Below, in pieces: positions 25,425 to 33,015 of a stretch of DNA of 64,000 nt. This stretch comes from Albidovulum sp. (GTDB lineage: Bacteria > Pseudomonadota > Alphaproteobacteria > Rhodobacterales > Rhodobacteraceae): NCBI GenBank assembly GCA_030837785.1, contig JAUQYA010000086.1:1-64000 (forward strand). Direction: 5' to 3'. The position numbers and the translations under genes were made by a program. Every line of letters begins with the position of its first letter. Within the stretch, counting starts at the first letter, position 1. The notes under the pieces are model-generated. The model had not been told where the DNA came from and did no database searches. It saw only the letters and a program-made list of their open reading frames with translations.

Positions 25425-25976
25425 ACTCCGAACCGCTTCCGCAAGGGACGACGCCATGTGTGGCGGGCGGCTGCTCGCAGGCGACGAAAGGGCCGGGCAG
25501 CCGCGATGCAGGAAGCGCCGGACGCCTCGACCGCAGGGCGCTGCCCGGCCCGTTCACGCTTTCAATGATCTACGGTGATCGGTTGCTTTGACATATTGGA
25601 AGACGGGGCCTCGACTGTCGCACGGGACGATAGGCGCAGCTGTGCACCTTGCACCAGGACTTGTTTCGGCGCCGCGTTGCGACTGCTGGGCGGTCGCCAC
25701 TCGACGTATTTGCTTTTGTCATGCTCGAGCTGCTGGCCATCCCATCTCAAGGAAATCGCTATCGCCTTCAGGGATAGGTTCAGACCAATTTGGCAGCACA
25801 CTGTCGTTCGCCATTTGATGTCTGGGCCCGCTGTCCACCGTGAGCCCGTAGCAGCACCCTGACGGCAAATAGCCACTCGCCCAAAATCGCTGGCAATGAA
25901 ATGCTGCCCCGTTTGTTAGGAGACCACGTCTGCCAAAGGCAGGAATCTGATCACATCGATAGGGGAAGCTTACCCA
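25425..25976. other. Prophage right border region without a clear gene
   Basis: A 552-base stretch between the last phage gene and the TetR gene. From about 25560 it becomes visibly less GC-rich than both sides. A leftward open frame at 25562-25876 (104 codons) has no recognisable domain, unusual codon use and no ribosome binding site, so I do not call it a gene. The region contains the long inverted repeat at 25490-25551. The right attachment site of the prophage probably lies here, but its partner is outside the window. Confidence 0.5.
25490..25551. repeat. 12-bp perfect inverted repeat, 38-base spacer
   Basis: GGGCCGGGCAGC at 25490-25501 is the exact reverse complement of GCTGCCCGGCCC at 25540-25551. 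There is no T-run directly after it. It could be the stem of a structured RNA, a weak terminator of the phage transcript, or part of the attachment region. Confidence 0.55.
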
Positions 25977-26477
25977 CTACAGCGAGCGGGTCGCCTCATC
26001 AAATACAGAAGGGTCCGCCAAGGAATTGGCAAGAAGCATGGCGCCTTCCAGTGTCGCGAGGACATGCGCCGCGCGGTCTTGTGCCAAGCCGTACCCACGA
26101 AGCCGCTGGAGGGCAAGCTGGAAGAATCTCTTTGATTCGGCCATGGTCTCGTGCGGGATGCCGCCCGTCGTTGCGCCCAAAACGCCACAGAGGCACATCA
26201 TTCCATCTCCTGAGAGCGCCGACCGAAAAGCATGGCACCAGGCCTCCACCGCCCCTGTTCCGGCAAGAATATCCGCATCGACCCTGGCCAGGAACCTCTC
26301 CGTGTAGCGTCTGGCCACCGCCGCGCCCAGGCTTTCCTTGGTCGGGAAATGGTAGTGGACGCTGGCGCTTTTGATGCCCACATCGGCCGCGACTTCCCTG
26401 AAACTGAAACCGCAGTAACCCGCCATGCGGATACGCCGTTCTGCCGCATCCATGATGGCGTCAGCTATCGTGCTCAA
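25977..26477 (-). CDS. TetR/AcrR family repressor
   Basis: About 166 residues from a TTG start at 26477 that has GGGGG 7 bases upstream and begins LSTIADAIMDAAERR, the normal TetR N-terminus. An ATG at 26546 would add 23 residues unlike TetR, encoded across an operator repeat, with no spaced ribosome binding site. The helix-turn-helix is SFREVAADVGIKSASVHYHFPTKESL (about 21-46). The C-terminal part binds an unknown ligand and has Cys-rich MMCLCGVLG near 90. It is divergent from the SDR gene and two matching operators lie between them, so it probably represses the 26578-30273 cluster and itself. Confidence 0.85.
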   Translation of the reverse strand: MSTIADAIMDAAERRIRMAGYCGFSFREVAADVGIKSASVHYHFPTKESLGAAVARRYTERFLARVDADILAGTGAVEAWCHAFRSALSGDGMMCLCGVLGATTGGIPHETMAESKRFFQLALQRLRGYGLAQDRAAHVLATLEGAMLLANSLADPSVFDEATRSL

Positions 26478-26493
26478 TGGTCGGCCCCCTAGA

Positions 26494-26511
26494 CTACCAA
26501 GTGATAGATAG
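26494..26511. promoter_or_regulatory. Candidate TetR operator 1
   Basis: CTACCAAGTGATAGATAG, an imperfect palindrome matching 15 of 18 bases of the second site at 26548-26565. It lies just upstream of the proposed TTG start of the TetR gene. Binding by the divergent TetR protein is inferred from the duplication and location. Confidence 0.55.
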
Positions 26512-26547
26512 GGCTTGTGCGGCAAGTCTGCAATCTCTATGTTCATC

Positions 26548-26565
26548 CTACCTACTGATAGATAG
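26548..26565. promoter_or_regulatory. Candidate TetR operator 2
   Basis: CTACCTACTGATAGATAG, with half-sites CTACCTA and TAGATAG (one mismatch from perfect symmetry). It ends 12 bases before the SDR start and touches its ribosome binding region, so a bound repressor would block expression of the SDR cluster. Confidence 0.6.
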
Positions 26566-26577
26566 ATGGAGAATCAG

Positions 26578-27345
26578 ATGCGCTTCGCAGGTAAGGTCGT
26601 GGCAATCACCGGCGGCGGATCCGGGATCGGCAAGGAAACCGCTGTTCGCTTCGTGGCCGAAGGTGCGTCGGTCGTCATCAATGGCCGCGATCTGGCCAAG
26701 CTTGAGGCCACCGCGCGCGAAATTGATCCCAGCGGCAAGAAGATCGCCATCTCGGCGGGCGACATCGCCGATCCGGCCACGGGTGCGGCGCTGGTCGATC
26801 TGGCGGTGTCACGCTTCGGCGGACTGGACGTGCTGGTGAACAACGCGGGCGTCTTCAACCCTAAGCCCTTCCTCGACCTGACCGAGGCGGATTACGACTG
26901 GTATCTGGACACGATCCTGAAGGGCAAGTTCTTCACGGCGCAGGCGGCTGCAAGGGCGATGAAGGCGAAGGGCGGGGCCATCGTGCAGACGGGGTCTATG
27001 TGGGCGATCCAGGCCGTTGGCGCCACGCCCTCGGCGGCTTATTCGGCGGCAAATGCTGGTGTTCATGCCATGGTGCGCAATCTGGCCATTGAACTGTCAC
27101 CGCACAAAGTCCGCATCAATGCGGTTGCTCCGGCGGTCGTCGAGACCCCGGTCTACAACACCTTCATGTCGGCCGATCAAGTCAAGGAAGTGTTGCCGAC
27201 CTTTGACGCCTTCCACCCGCTTGGCCGCAACGGCCAGCCTCGTGACGTGGCTGAGGCGATCCTGTTCCTCGCCTCGGAACAGGCCTCGTGGATCACCGGG
27301 GTCGTTCTGCCGGTGGATGGCGGCGTCACGGCCGGTCGCAACTAA
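26578..27345 (+). CDS. Short-chain dehydrogenase/reductase (SDR) with Lys-to-Asn change
   Basis: A 255-residue classical SDR. The ATG at 26578 follows GGAG by 6 bases; an ATG at 26566 has no binding site. The cofactor motif TGGGSGIG is at about 10-17, NNAG near 84-87 and the catalytic Ser in VQTGSMWA. The catalytic Tyr is in AAYSAANAG, but the position four after Tyr, normally Lys, is Asn (YSAAN). This may alter or abolish normal oxidoreductase chemistry. The C-terminus ITGVVLPVDGG is standard. It heads a probable operon with an amine oxidase, a Zn alcohol dehydrogenase and a cupin. The substrate is unknown. Confidence 0.9.
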   Translation: MRFAGKVVAITGGGSGIGKETAVRFVAEGASVVINGRDLAKLEATAREIDPSGKKIAISAGDIADPATGAALVDLAVSRFGGLDVLVNNAGVFNPKPFLDLTEADYDWYLDTILKGKFFTAQAAARAMKAKGGAIVQTGSMWAIQAVGATPSAAYSAANAGVHAMVRNLAIELSPHKVRINAVAPAVVETPVYNTFMSADQVKEVLPTFDAFHPLGRNGQPRDVAEAILFLASEQASWITGVVLPVDGGVTAGRN

Positions 27346-27413
27346 GCCCGGAAGCGGGCGGCACGCGGGGGCCGAGTTTCCGGCCCTCGCACTATGAGCC
27401 GAAGGGAAACACT

Positions 27414-28541
27414 ATGACCAAGCCTGTCCTCATCATCGGCGGCGGTCTTTCCGGGTTGACCGCAGCCCACCGTTTGCACCAGGCGGGCCAAGAATTTCTC
27501 TTGCTTGAAGCGCGCCAAAGGTTGGGCGGGCGCATTCTTTCCGCGGATGCGACCGGCCAACCATCGCCCGATGGTTTCGATCTCGGTCCCTCGTGGTTCT
27601 GGCCGGGTATGGGCTCTGCCATCGACCCGGTGGTGAAGGAGCTGGGGCTGGCCTCCTTCCTGCAACATAGTGCGGGGTCCACGCTCTTTCAGCGCGATCC
27701 GCAGACGCCGCCGCAGCGCTATCCCGGCTTCCGGCAAGAGCCGACCTCCATGCGCTTTGCTGGTGGGACCGCCGCATTGGTTTCTGCGCTTGCTGTTGGT
27801 CTGCCTGCGGACGACATCCTGTTGGACGCGCATGTGACCGAGGTACGGCTCGTCGCAGAAGGGGTGGAGGTTCACTATAGGATTGCGGGTTGCGAGCAGG
27901 TCGTGACGGCCGCCCAGGTGGTCTTCGCACTGCCGCCCCGGCTTTTGCAGGCCACAATCCGCTTCACACCGGCGCTCGACGCGGCCACCGCCCGCAACTG
28001 GCGCGACACGCCCACCTGGATGGCGCCGCATGCCAAGTTCTTTGCGCTCTACAACCGGCCGTTCTGGCGCGAGGTGGGGCTGTCCGGCGATGCGAACAGT
28101 CAGGTCGGCCCGCTGGTCGAGATACACGATGCGACGACGGCCTCGGGCAAGGCAGCGCTATTTGGTTTCGTCGGTGTTCCTGCGGCTGGGCGCGCAAAGG
28201 TGGGACAGGACGCGGTGGTCGCCGCGGCCCTTCGGCAGCTTGCCCATCTGTTCGGCCCCGAAGCCGGAATCCCACATGCTACGCTCTACAAGGATTGGGC
28301 GGCGGATCCGCTGACGGCCACCTCGGCGGACGCCAGCGCAGGTGGGCACCCCTATCCGGGCGGGCTTGCCGCTGTGCCGGGCGATTGGGACGGTCGCATC
28401 ATTCTGGCGGGCAGCGAGGCGGCACGGCGGGAGCCGGGCTATCTGGCGGGCGCGGTGGAAGCCGCCGAGCATGCTGTTCTGGAAGTCATGAACCGGCTGG
28501 AGCGTGCGGGGTCCTTACCCTCGCACGCGGCCTCAGTCTGA
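27414..28541 (+). CDS. FAD-dependent amine oxidase family protein
   Basis: A 375-residue flavoprotein of the monoamine oxidase family. The N-terminal FAD motif is LIIGGGLSGLTAAHRLHQAG (about 6-25), followed by LLLEARQRLGGRILS. The C-terminal FAD-binding segment is GRIILAGSEAARREPGYLAGAVEAAEHAV (about 330-358). It is shorter than typical monoamine oxidases (about 450), with a reduced substrate domain. It would oxidise an amine or a related substrate with oxygen as acceptor. A GAAGGGA binding site precedes the ATG. It sits between the SDR and Zn alcohol dehydrogenase genes; a small GGGCCG/CGGCCC hairpin (27369-27386) lies in the gap before it. Confidence 0.88.
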   Translation: MTKPVLIIGGGLSGLTAAHRLHQAGQEFLLLEARQRLGGRILSADATGQPSPDGFDLGPSWFWPGMGSAIDPVVKELGLASFLQHSAGSTLFQRDPQTPPQRYPGFRQEPTSMRFAGGTAALVSALAVGLPADDILLDAHVTEVRLVAEGVEVHYRIAGCEQVVTAAQVVFALPPRLLQATIRFTPALDAATARNWRDTPTWMAPHAKFFALYNRPFWREVGLSGDANSQVGPLVEIHDATTASGKAALFGFVGVPAAGRAKVGQDAVVAAALRQLAHLFGPEAGIPHATLYKDWAADPLTATSADASAGGHPYPGGLAAVPGDWDGRIILAGSEAARREPGYLAGAVEAAEHAVLEVMNRLERAGSLPSHAASV

Positions 28542-28565
28542 TCCATGCAAAAAGGGGATTTGGAT

Positions 28566-29606
28566 ATGCAGGCCACATACCGCGCACTGCAGATAACGGC
28601 ACCGGGCAAGCTGGAACTTGTCGAACGCCCGACCCCCGCCCCCGATCCCGGAGAGGTGCTGATAGCGGTCGAGGCCTGCGGCATCTGCGGCGCGGATGTG
28701 GGCGACATTGAGCGCCCCGACATCACCGCAAACCCACCACGGGTGCCCGGGCACGAGGTTGTGGGGCGCATCGTCGCGGCTGGTGCCGGAGTTCCGTCCG
28801 TCTGGGCGATCGGAAAGCGCGTGGGTGTCGGCCGGTTCGGCGGTTATTGCGGCACCTGCGACCAGTGTCGGCAAGGGCGGTTTCAGCTTTGCCCGATGAA
28901 ACCCGTGGTCGGCGCGACTTGCGATGGCGGCTATGCCGAGATGATGGTCGCACAGGCCAACGGCCTTGTTTCGATCCCGGATGATCTGCGCGCCGAGGAA
29001 GCCGCCCCCATTCTCTGCGCGGGGTTGGCGACCTTCAACGCGCTCAGGAAATCCGGTGCCGAGCCGGGCGATACGGTCGCGGTTCTGGGCATCGGCGGGC
29101 TTGGGCATATGGCCCTGCAATATGCCCGTTCGATGGGGTTCCGGGTGGTCGCCGTCGGCCGCGGGCAGGACATCGCGGCCGAAGCCATGCGGCTGGGCGC
29201 CCATGTCTACATCGACACCCGGATCGACAGCGCAGTCGAACGGATCAGGACCATGGGCGGGGCGCAGGCCATCCTCAGCACCGTCGGTCATTCCGAGACG
29301 ATAGCGGCGCTGTTGCCCGGCCTGTCACCGCGAGGCACGCTGGTCCTGCTTGGCGTCGGGGCTGATCCGCTGGCGCTGGCGATGGGGCCGCTGGTTGGCG
29401 GCGAGCGGCGTGTCATCGGTTCGCTGACCGGGACGCCATGGGATAATGAGCGGGCACTGGGCTTCAGCGCCTTGACCGGCATTCGCCCGGTGATCGAAAC
29501 CATGCCATTGGAGCGGGCCGCCGAAGCCTATCAGCGAATGAAATCCGGGGACGTCGTGTTCCGGATGGTTCTGACCATGAAGGAGACGCATCATGCGCAT
29601 CAATGA
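28566..29606 (+). CDS. Zinc-dependent alcohol dehydrogenase (MDR family)
   Basis: A 346-residue medium-chain dehydrogenase. The catalytic zinc ligands are Cys in ACGICGADVG and the GHE motif (VPGHEVVG); the structural zinc site is CGTCDQCRQGRFQLC with its four cysteines. The Rossmann motif GIGGLGHMALQYARSMG lies near 175-190. The pattern resembles YahK/cinnamyl-alcohol-dehydrogenase-type enzymes, NADP-linked aldehyde reductases. An in-frame ATG at 28545 is possible, but AAGGGGAT precedes the ATG at 28566. The end overlaps the cupin gene by 14 bases, indicating cotranslation. Confidence 0.9.
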   Translation: MQATYRALQITAPGKLELVERPTPAPDPGEVLIAVEACGICGADVGDIERPDITANPPRVPGHEVVGRIVAAGAGVPSVWAIGKRVGVGRFGGYCGTCDQCRQGRFQLCPMKPVVGATCDGGYAEMMVAQANGLVSIPDDLRAEEAAPILCAGLATFNALRKSGAEPGDTVAVLGIGGLGHMALQYARSMGFRVVAVGRGQDIAAEAMRLGAHVYIDTRIDSAVERIRTMGGAQAILSTVGHSETIAALLPGLSPRGTLVLLGVGADPLALAMGPLVGGERRVIGSLTGTPWDNERALGFSALTGIRPVIETMPLERAAEAYQRMKSGDVVFRMVLTMKETHHAHQ

Positions 29607-30273
29607 CGATCTGACGAAACCCACTTTCGTGCAGGGCGCGGATCTCGACTGGGTGCCCAGCCCCTCGGGCGGGGTGGACCGCCGCATGCTCTACCGCGTC
29701 GGCGGCGAGGTCGCGCGTGCCACCTCGATCGTGCGCTACGCGCCGGGCAGCATGTTCCCACGCCATACCCATACCGGCGGCGAGGAGATCCTTGTGCTGG
29801 ACGGCACCTTTCAGGACGAACACGGCGATTTCCCGGCCGGCAGCTATTTCCGCAATCCGCCCGGCACGTCGCATGTGCCGGCCGCCAAGGACGGCTGCGT
29901 GATCTTCGTGCGGCTTTGGCAATATCGCGCGGGCGACCTGACGCAAATCGTGCACCAGCCGGGCGAGGGGCGAGCGGTCACCCCGCGCGCAGGCGCCAGC
30001 GCCGCGCGGGTGCTGTTCGACGACAGCCACGAGGAAGTGCGGATCGAGGATTGGCAGGCAGGGGCAACGACGACTGTCGCCAACAAACGCGGGCTGGAGT
30101 TTCTGGTGATCTCGGGCGCGCTGGCCATTGGCGGCGAACGGCTTGTTGCGCAGGGCTGGGGCCGGCTGCCTGCCGGGACCGACCTGACCGCCACCACCGG
30201 CCCGGACGGTGCGCGGATCTGGATCAAGGATGCGGCCCTCCAGCACCCTGATGTGTTGCAGATGCCTAGCTGA
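29593..30273 (+). CDS. Cupin domain protein, ChrR-like
   Basis: A 226-residue two-cupin protein. The first cupin (about 40-115) has the metal-binding set in FPRHTHTGGEEILVLDGTFQDEHGDFPAGSYFRNPPGTSHVP, with His, His, Glu and His. This is the ChrR cupin pattern found in zinc anti-sigma factors and in small dioxygenase-like proteins. The second half (about 140-225) is a degenerate cupin without clear metal ligands. There is no N-terminal anti-sigma domain, so a catalytic or sensing role is more likely. It ends the TetR-controlled cluster. Confidence 0.82.
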   Translation: MRINDDLTKPTFVQGADLDWVPSPSGGVDRRMLYRVGGEVARATSIVRYAPGSMFPRHTHTGGEEILVLDGTFQDEHGDFPAGSYFRNPPGTSHVPAAKDGCVIFVRLWQYRAGDLTQIVHQPGEGRAVTPRAGASAARVLFDDSHEEVRIEDWQAGATTTVANKRGLEFLVISGALAIGGERLVAQGWGRLPAGTDLTATTGPDGARIWIKDAALQHPDVLQMPS

Positions 30274-30319
30274 AAAGGTCGGCCGGGATTGCTGCCGTCG
30301 AACAATCCTGGCGCGATCA

Positions 30320-30334
30320 ATGAACCTGATTCAT
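30320..30334. promoter_or_regulatory. Candidate LysR-type site upstream of the lar cluster
   Basis: ATGAA-CCTGA-TTCAT is a perfect 5-bp inverted repeat with a 5-base spacer. The reverse strand around it reads CATGAATCAGGTTCATTGA, and CATGAAT plus GTTCATTGA recur in the promoter of the LysR gene at 36664-36688. This suggests that the LysR protein at the end of the cluster controls this promoter. Confidence 0.45.
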
Positions 30335-30430
30335 GTGTTGATGATTTCTTACCATTTCTTGGCATGAGTGGCGGCTGCTAGTCTCTATCGGGACAGCTTA
30401 TCAGCTCAAGCGTTTGCCGGATGAGAAACG

Positions 30431-30448
30431 CATAGGCCTCTGCCTATG
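30431..30448 (+). repeat. Hairpin in the leader of the lar cluster
   Basis: CATAGGC (30431-30437) and GCCTATG (30442-30448) form a perfect 7-bp stem with loop CTCT, 50 bases before the first start codon. The surrounding leader (30335-30497) does not match a riboswitch class that I can recognise. It may be a leader RNA element affecting translation. Confidence 0.45.
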
Positions 30449-30497
30449 GACAGGTATTTCTGCCGCGCCAACCGCTGATGAAACCGGGGGCAATGGC

Positions 30498-32285
30498 ATG
30501 AAATCTCAAGGTCTTGATCGCGAACGGATCATTCTGGCGGCGGTGAACGGCGCCAATACCAATCCCGGCTGGTTGACGAGTGACCGGGTCGAGGCGCTGA
30601 CGGGTGGGCACGGGATGCTGAACATTCCCGTGGTCGCGGTCTGCAATGTTCTGGCGACCGAGCTTCGGCGCGGTGTCAGCCCCGAAGTGAAGTTCGCCGA
30701 CGCCGTGCATCAACCGATCGACGATCTGATGGCCAAGGCGATCAAGGCCGCCAAGGATGGCGGCGCTGACGGCGCGAATGCGGCGCTGATCTCCGCCACG
30801 CTTCTCTATCTCTGCGGGGCAAATGCGCAGGTCGGCATCCCGGCCGGAAACCGCAAGCTGGGGGCCACGGCGCGGATGATTGCGGGGGTTGACCGCTCGG
30901 GCCTTGCCGCTGTGCCAACCGCCAAGATGAACAACAAGATCTCTGGTTTTGCCGCTGTGGCCGCGATTTATGACGCGATGGCCAAGGGCCAGCTTTCGCC
31001 GATTCAGGGCCGCGACATTCCCGCCGGTGTCGGTGGTGGCGTTATGGTTGGCCACGGTGCCCTGGGCGAGGATTTCATCTTCCCCGGCATGGCCGAAAAG
31101 GGCGCCGAGATTGGCACCCGCGCGATGCTGAACTCTTTTTCGGGCGCCGGCATGCCCAGCCACCCGTTCCTGTCGGCGCTGTTCGGGGCGGCGGCGATCC
31201 TTGAGATCATCCACCCCGACGCCGACGTGGCCGAGGAATACGGCCCCTACGGCAAGGTGACGAGCGCCTTCGTCGCGGGCCGCTCGGCGGTGCGCACGGC
31301 TGGACTTCCGGAAAAACTGCACATCCGCATCACCGGCAAGGAGGTCGAGACGGCACGGCTGATCGGCGATCTTGGCCTGATCCTCAAGGATGTCGGCGGG
31401 CCAACCGTCATCGGGATCATGGCGCTGGACGAAATCGTTTCGGTCTTCGAGGAAGGCATCGCGGGTGGCGGCGCGGGGCCGGTGAACCCGCCCTTGGGCC
31501 ACGTTTGCGGCGATGCCGTCATCGCGCTGATGTGCTTGCTACAGGATGGTTCAAATGAACAGTCGGTCGCGCGGAAGCTGCGCGAGCGGCGGCTTGCCCT
31601 CAGCTTTGACCCCGACATTGCAATGATTGCGATGAACATCATCGGCCGCAAGGCAACCCAGGTGCGCAATGGGCCTGTGACGGACGCGCTGATCTTCGCG
31701 TCGGCCCCGGTGGTGGCACGGGTTCTCTATGACAAGGCGGCCGCGACCCACGACCAGCTTGCCGCGGGCAAGAGCCTGACCGAGATCGTCAAGGGCTTCG
31801 ACACCGCCCGCCAGCTCAAGGTGGAAGACCGGGGGAGCGCTTTCCTGACGGCGAAGATGGGCAAGACCGTCAAAGTGCATTTCACAAAGATCGCCAAGGG
31901 CGCGCGGCGGCAAAGCAAGATGGCGGCGAAATGGCTGGCCTTCGACCCCGCCCTTGATGCCGAGGTGACGCTGGGCGATCAGACCATCCGCATGGAAGGC
32001 ATCATCAACAAGGTGGTGCCGGAAGTGGCGCAGGGCATCGGTACTGAACGCGCGCCCTTCCTGACAGCGCTCGCGCCGATTGCGAGCGAGCTGTTGCTGG
32101 CCGGAAACGTGATCGTCAATGTCACCGTTCCTGCGGCGGTGGCGGCGGCGATGGGCAAGGCCTCGCCCTCGGATGCAGCGCTTGAGGCGCAGGCGGCGGG
32201 CATCATCAGCGCTGGCATTCCCGGCACCAAAGCCAAGGCCGAAGCCGCGGCGGTGGTGGCGGTCGAGACGCTGGAGCAATTCTGA
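30498..32285 (+). CDS. Unrecognised 595-aa protein heading the lar cluster; candidate nickel-pincer enzyme
   Basis: A 595-residue soluble protein that I cannot place in a known family. It starts MKSQGLDRERIILAAVNGAN with GGGGG 8 bases upstream. Features include LTGGHGMLNIPVVAVCNVLATEL (about 33-55), DGGADGANAALISATLLYLCGAN, a glycine-rich DIPAGVGGGVMVGHGALGEDFIFPGM near 178-203, AGMPSHPFLSALFGAAAILEIIHPDADV and a basic VKVHFTKIAKGARRQSKM near 460. It has no LarA signature. Because larC, larE and larB follow and larA is absent, it may be an enzyme using the nickel pincer cofactor, or an accessory to one. It abuts the LarC2-like gene with no gap. Confidence 0.6.
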   Translation: MKSQGLDRERIILAAVNGANTNPGWLTSDRVEALTGGHGMLNIPVVAVCNVLATELRRGVSPEVKFADAVHQPIDDLMAKAIKAAKDGGADGANAALISATLLYLCGANAQVGIPAGNRKLGATARMIAGVDRSGLAAVPTAKMNNKISGFAAVAAIYDAMAKGQLSPIQGRDIPAGVGGGVMVGHGALGEDFIFPGMAEKGAEIGTRAMLNSFSGAGMPSHPFLSALFGAAAILEIIHPDADVAEEYGPYGKVTSAFVAGRSAVRTAGLPEKLHIRITGKEVETARLIGDLGLILKDVGGPTVIGIMALDEIVSVFEEGIAGGGAGPVNPPLGHVCGDAVIALMCLLQDGSNEQSVARKLRERRLALSFDPDIAMIAMNIIGRKATQVRNGPVTDALIFASAPVVARVLYDKAAATHDQLAAGKSLTEIVKGFDTARQLKVEDRGSAFLTAKMGKTVKVHFTKIAKGARRQSKMAAKWLAFDPALDAEVTLGDQTIRMEGIINKVVPEVAQGIGTERAPFLTALAPIASELLLAGNVIVNVTVPAAVAAAMGKASPSDAALEAQAAGIISAGIPGTKAKAEAAAVVAVETLEQF

Positions 32286-32798
32286 ATGGCGGGCGGCGTT
32301 CTCCTTCTGATGGCGCAGGTGGATGACGCCTCTGGCGAGCTTCTGGGCGAGGTGCTGCGCCAGTTGGCGGAGATGGGGGCGAAGAATGTCCAGCTACTGT
32401 CCAGCCTCGCCAAGAAGGGCCGGCCGGGCCATGTGCTGCTGATCGACATTCTCGCCGAACAGGAGGCCGAGGTGGCGGCGCTGCTGGCGGGCGAGTTGGG
32501 CGTCTGGGGCTACCGCGTCCTGCATTCGGATCACAAGCATTTCGGGATCGAACGGCACGACACTGTGCTGGCGGTGGACACGGGCGCTGGCGTCGAAAGC
32601 TTTCCGATCCGGCTGAAACGGATCCTGAACGGTGGGCAGTTCCTGCGCGTGAAGGCCGAGCATGACGAGATGGCCGGCATCTGCGCGGGGCTGCGCGCCA
32701 AAGGGTGCAGCGCCAGCATTGCCGTCCTGAAGGCAAAGGTCGAGGTGGCGGTGGGGTCGGCCATCCCCGGCAAAAAGGTAAGGATCACCCTGAATTGA
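32286..32798 (+). CDS. Free-standing LarC C-terminal-domain-like protein
   Basis: A 170-residue protein. Its first 90 residues resemble the C-terminal half of LarC (DUF111): LLLMAQVDDASGELLGEVLRQLAEMGAKNVQLLSSLAKKGRPGHVLLIDILAEQ corresponds to the LarC pattern of D-D-GE, an L-GA-DV segment and KGRPG-LL. A complete LarC is encoded 218 bases downstream, so this is a second copy of the domain. It starts immediately after the previous stop. It may deliver or hold nickel cofactor for the upstream protein. The similarity was judged by eye. Confidence 0.6.
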   Translation: MAGGVLLLMAQVDDASGELLGEVLRQLAEMGAKNVQLLSSLAKKGRPGHVLLIDILAEQEAEVAALLAGELGVWGYRVLHSDHKHFGIERHDTVLAVDTGAGVESFPIRLKRILNGGQFLRVKAEHDEMAGICAGLRAKGCSASIAVLKAKVEVAVGSAIPGKKVRITLN

Positions 32799-32815
32799 CC
32801 AACAAGGAGAAAGAC

Positions 32816-33001
32816 ATGAAGAAACTTGCATCCCTCGCGGCCCTTGCGGCCCTGGTCGCCGCGCCCGCGATGGCGCATCCGGGATCAGCGGCCGATCATG
32901 CTGACCTGTCCGAATGGGCGCATTTTGCGCTGACCATAGGACCGGCGTTTCTGGCCGGGGTGGCCCTGACGCTGGTCGCGCAACGGCTGCGGCGGGCGTG
33001 A
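32816..33001 (+). CDS. Small exported or membrane protein, 61 aa
   Basis: A 61-residue peptide with a signal peptide (MKKLASLAALAALVAAPAMA, cleavage after AMA) followed by HPGSAADHADLSEWAHFALT and one membrane helix (about 39-56, IGPAFLAGVALTLVAQ) with a basic end RLRRA. The mature N-terminus begins with His and carries three more His before the helix, a pattern similar to HupE/UreJ-type nickel proteins but much shorter. A strong AAGGAGAAAG binding site precedes it. It may help nickel handling in the lar cluster; this is inferred. Confidence 0.65.
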   Translation: MKKLASLAALAALVAAPAMAHPGSAADHADLSEWAHFALTIGPAFLAGVALTLVAQRLRRA

Positions 33002-33015
33002 AAGGTGGGGGCATC

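Noticed and set aside
25562..25876. Leftward open frame of 104 codons after the prophage
   Set aside because: No domain, no ribosome binding site and atypical codon use; in a less GC-rich region with several overlapping frames.
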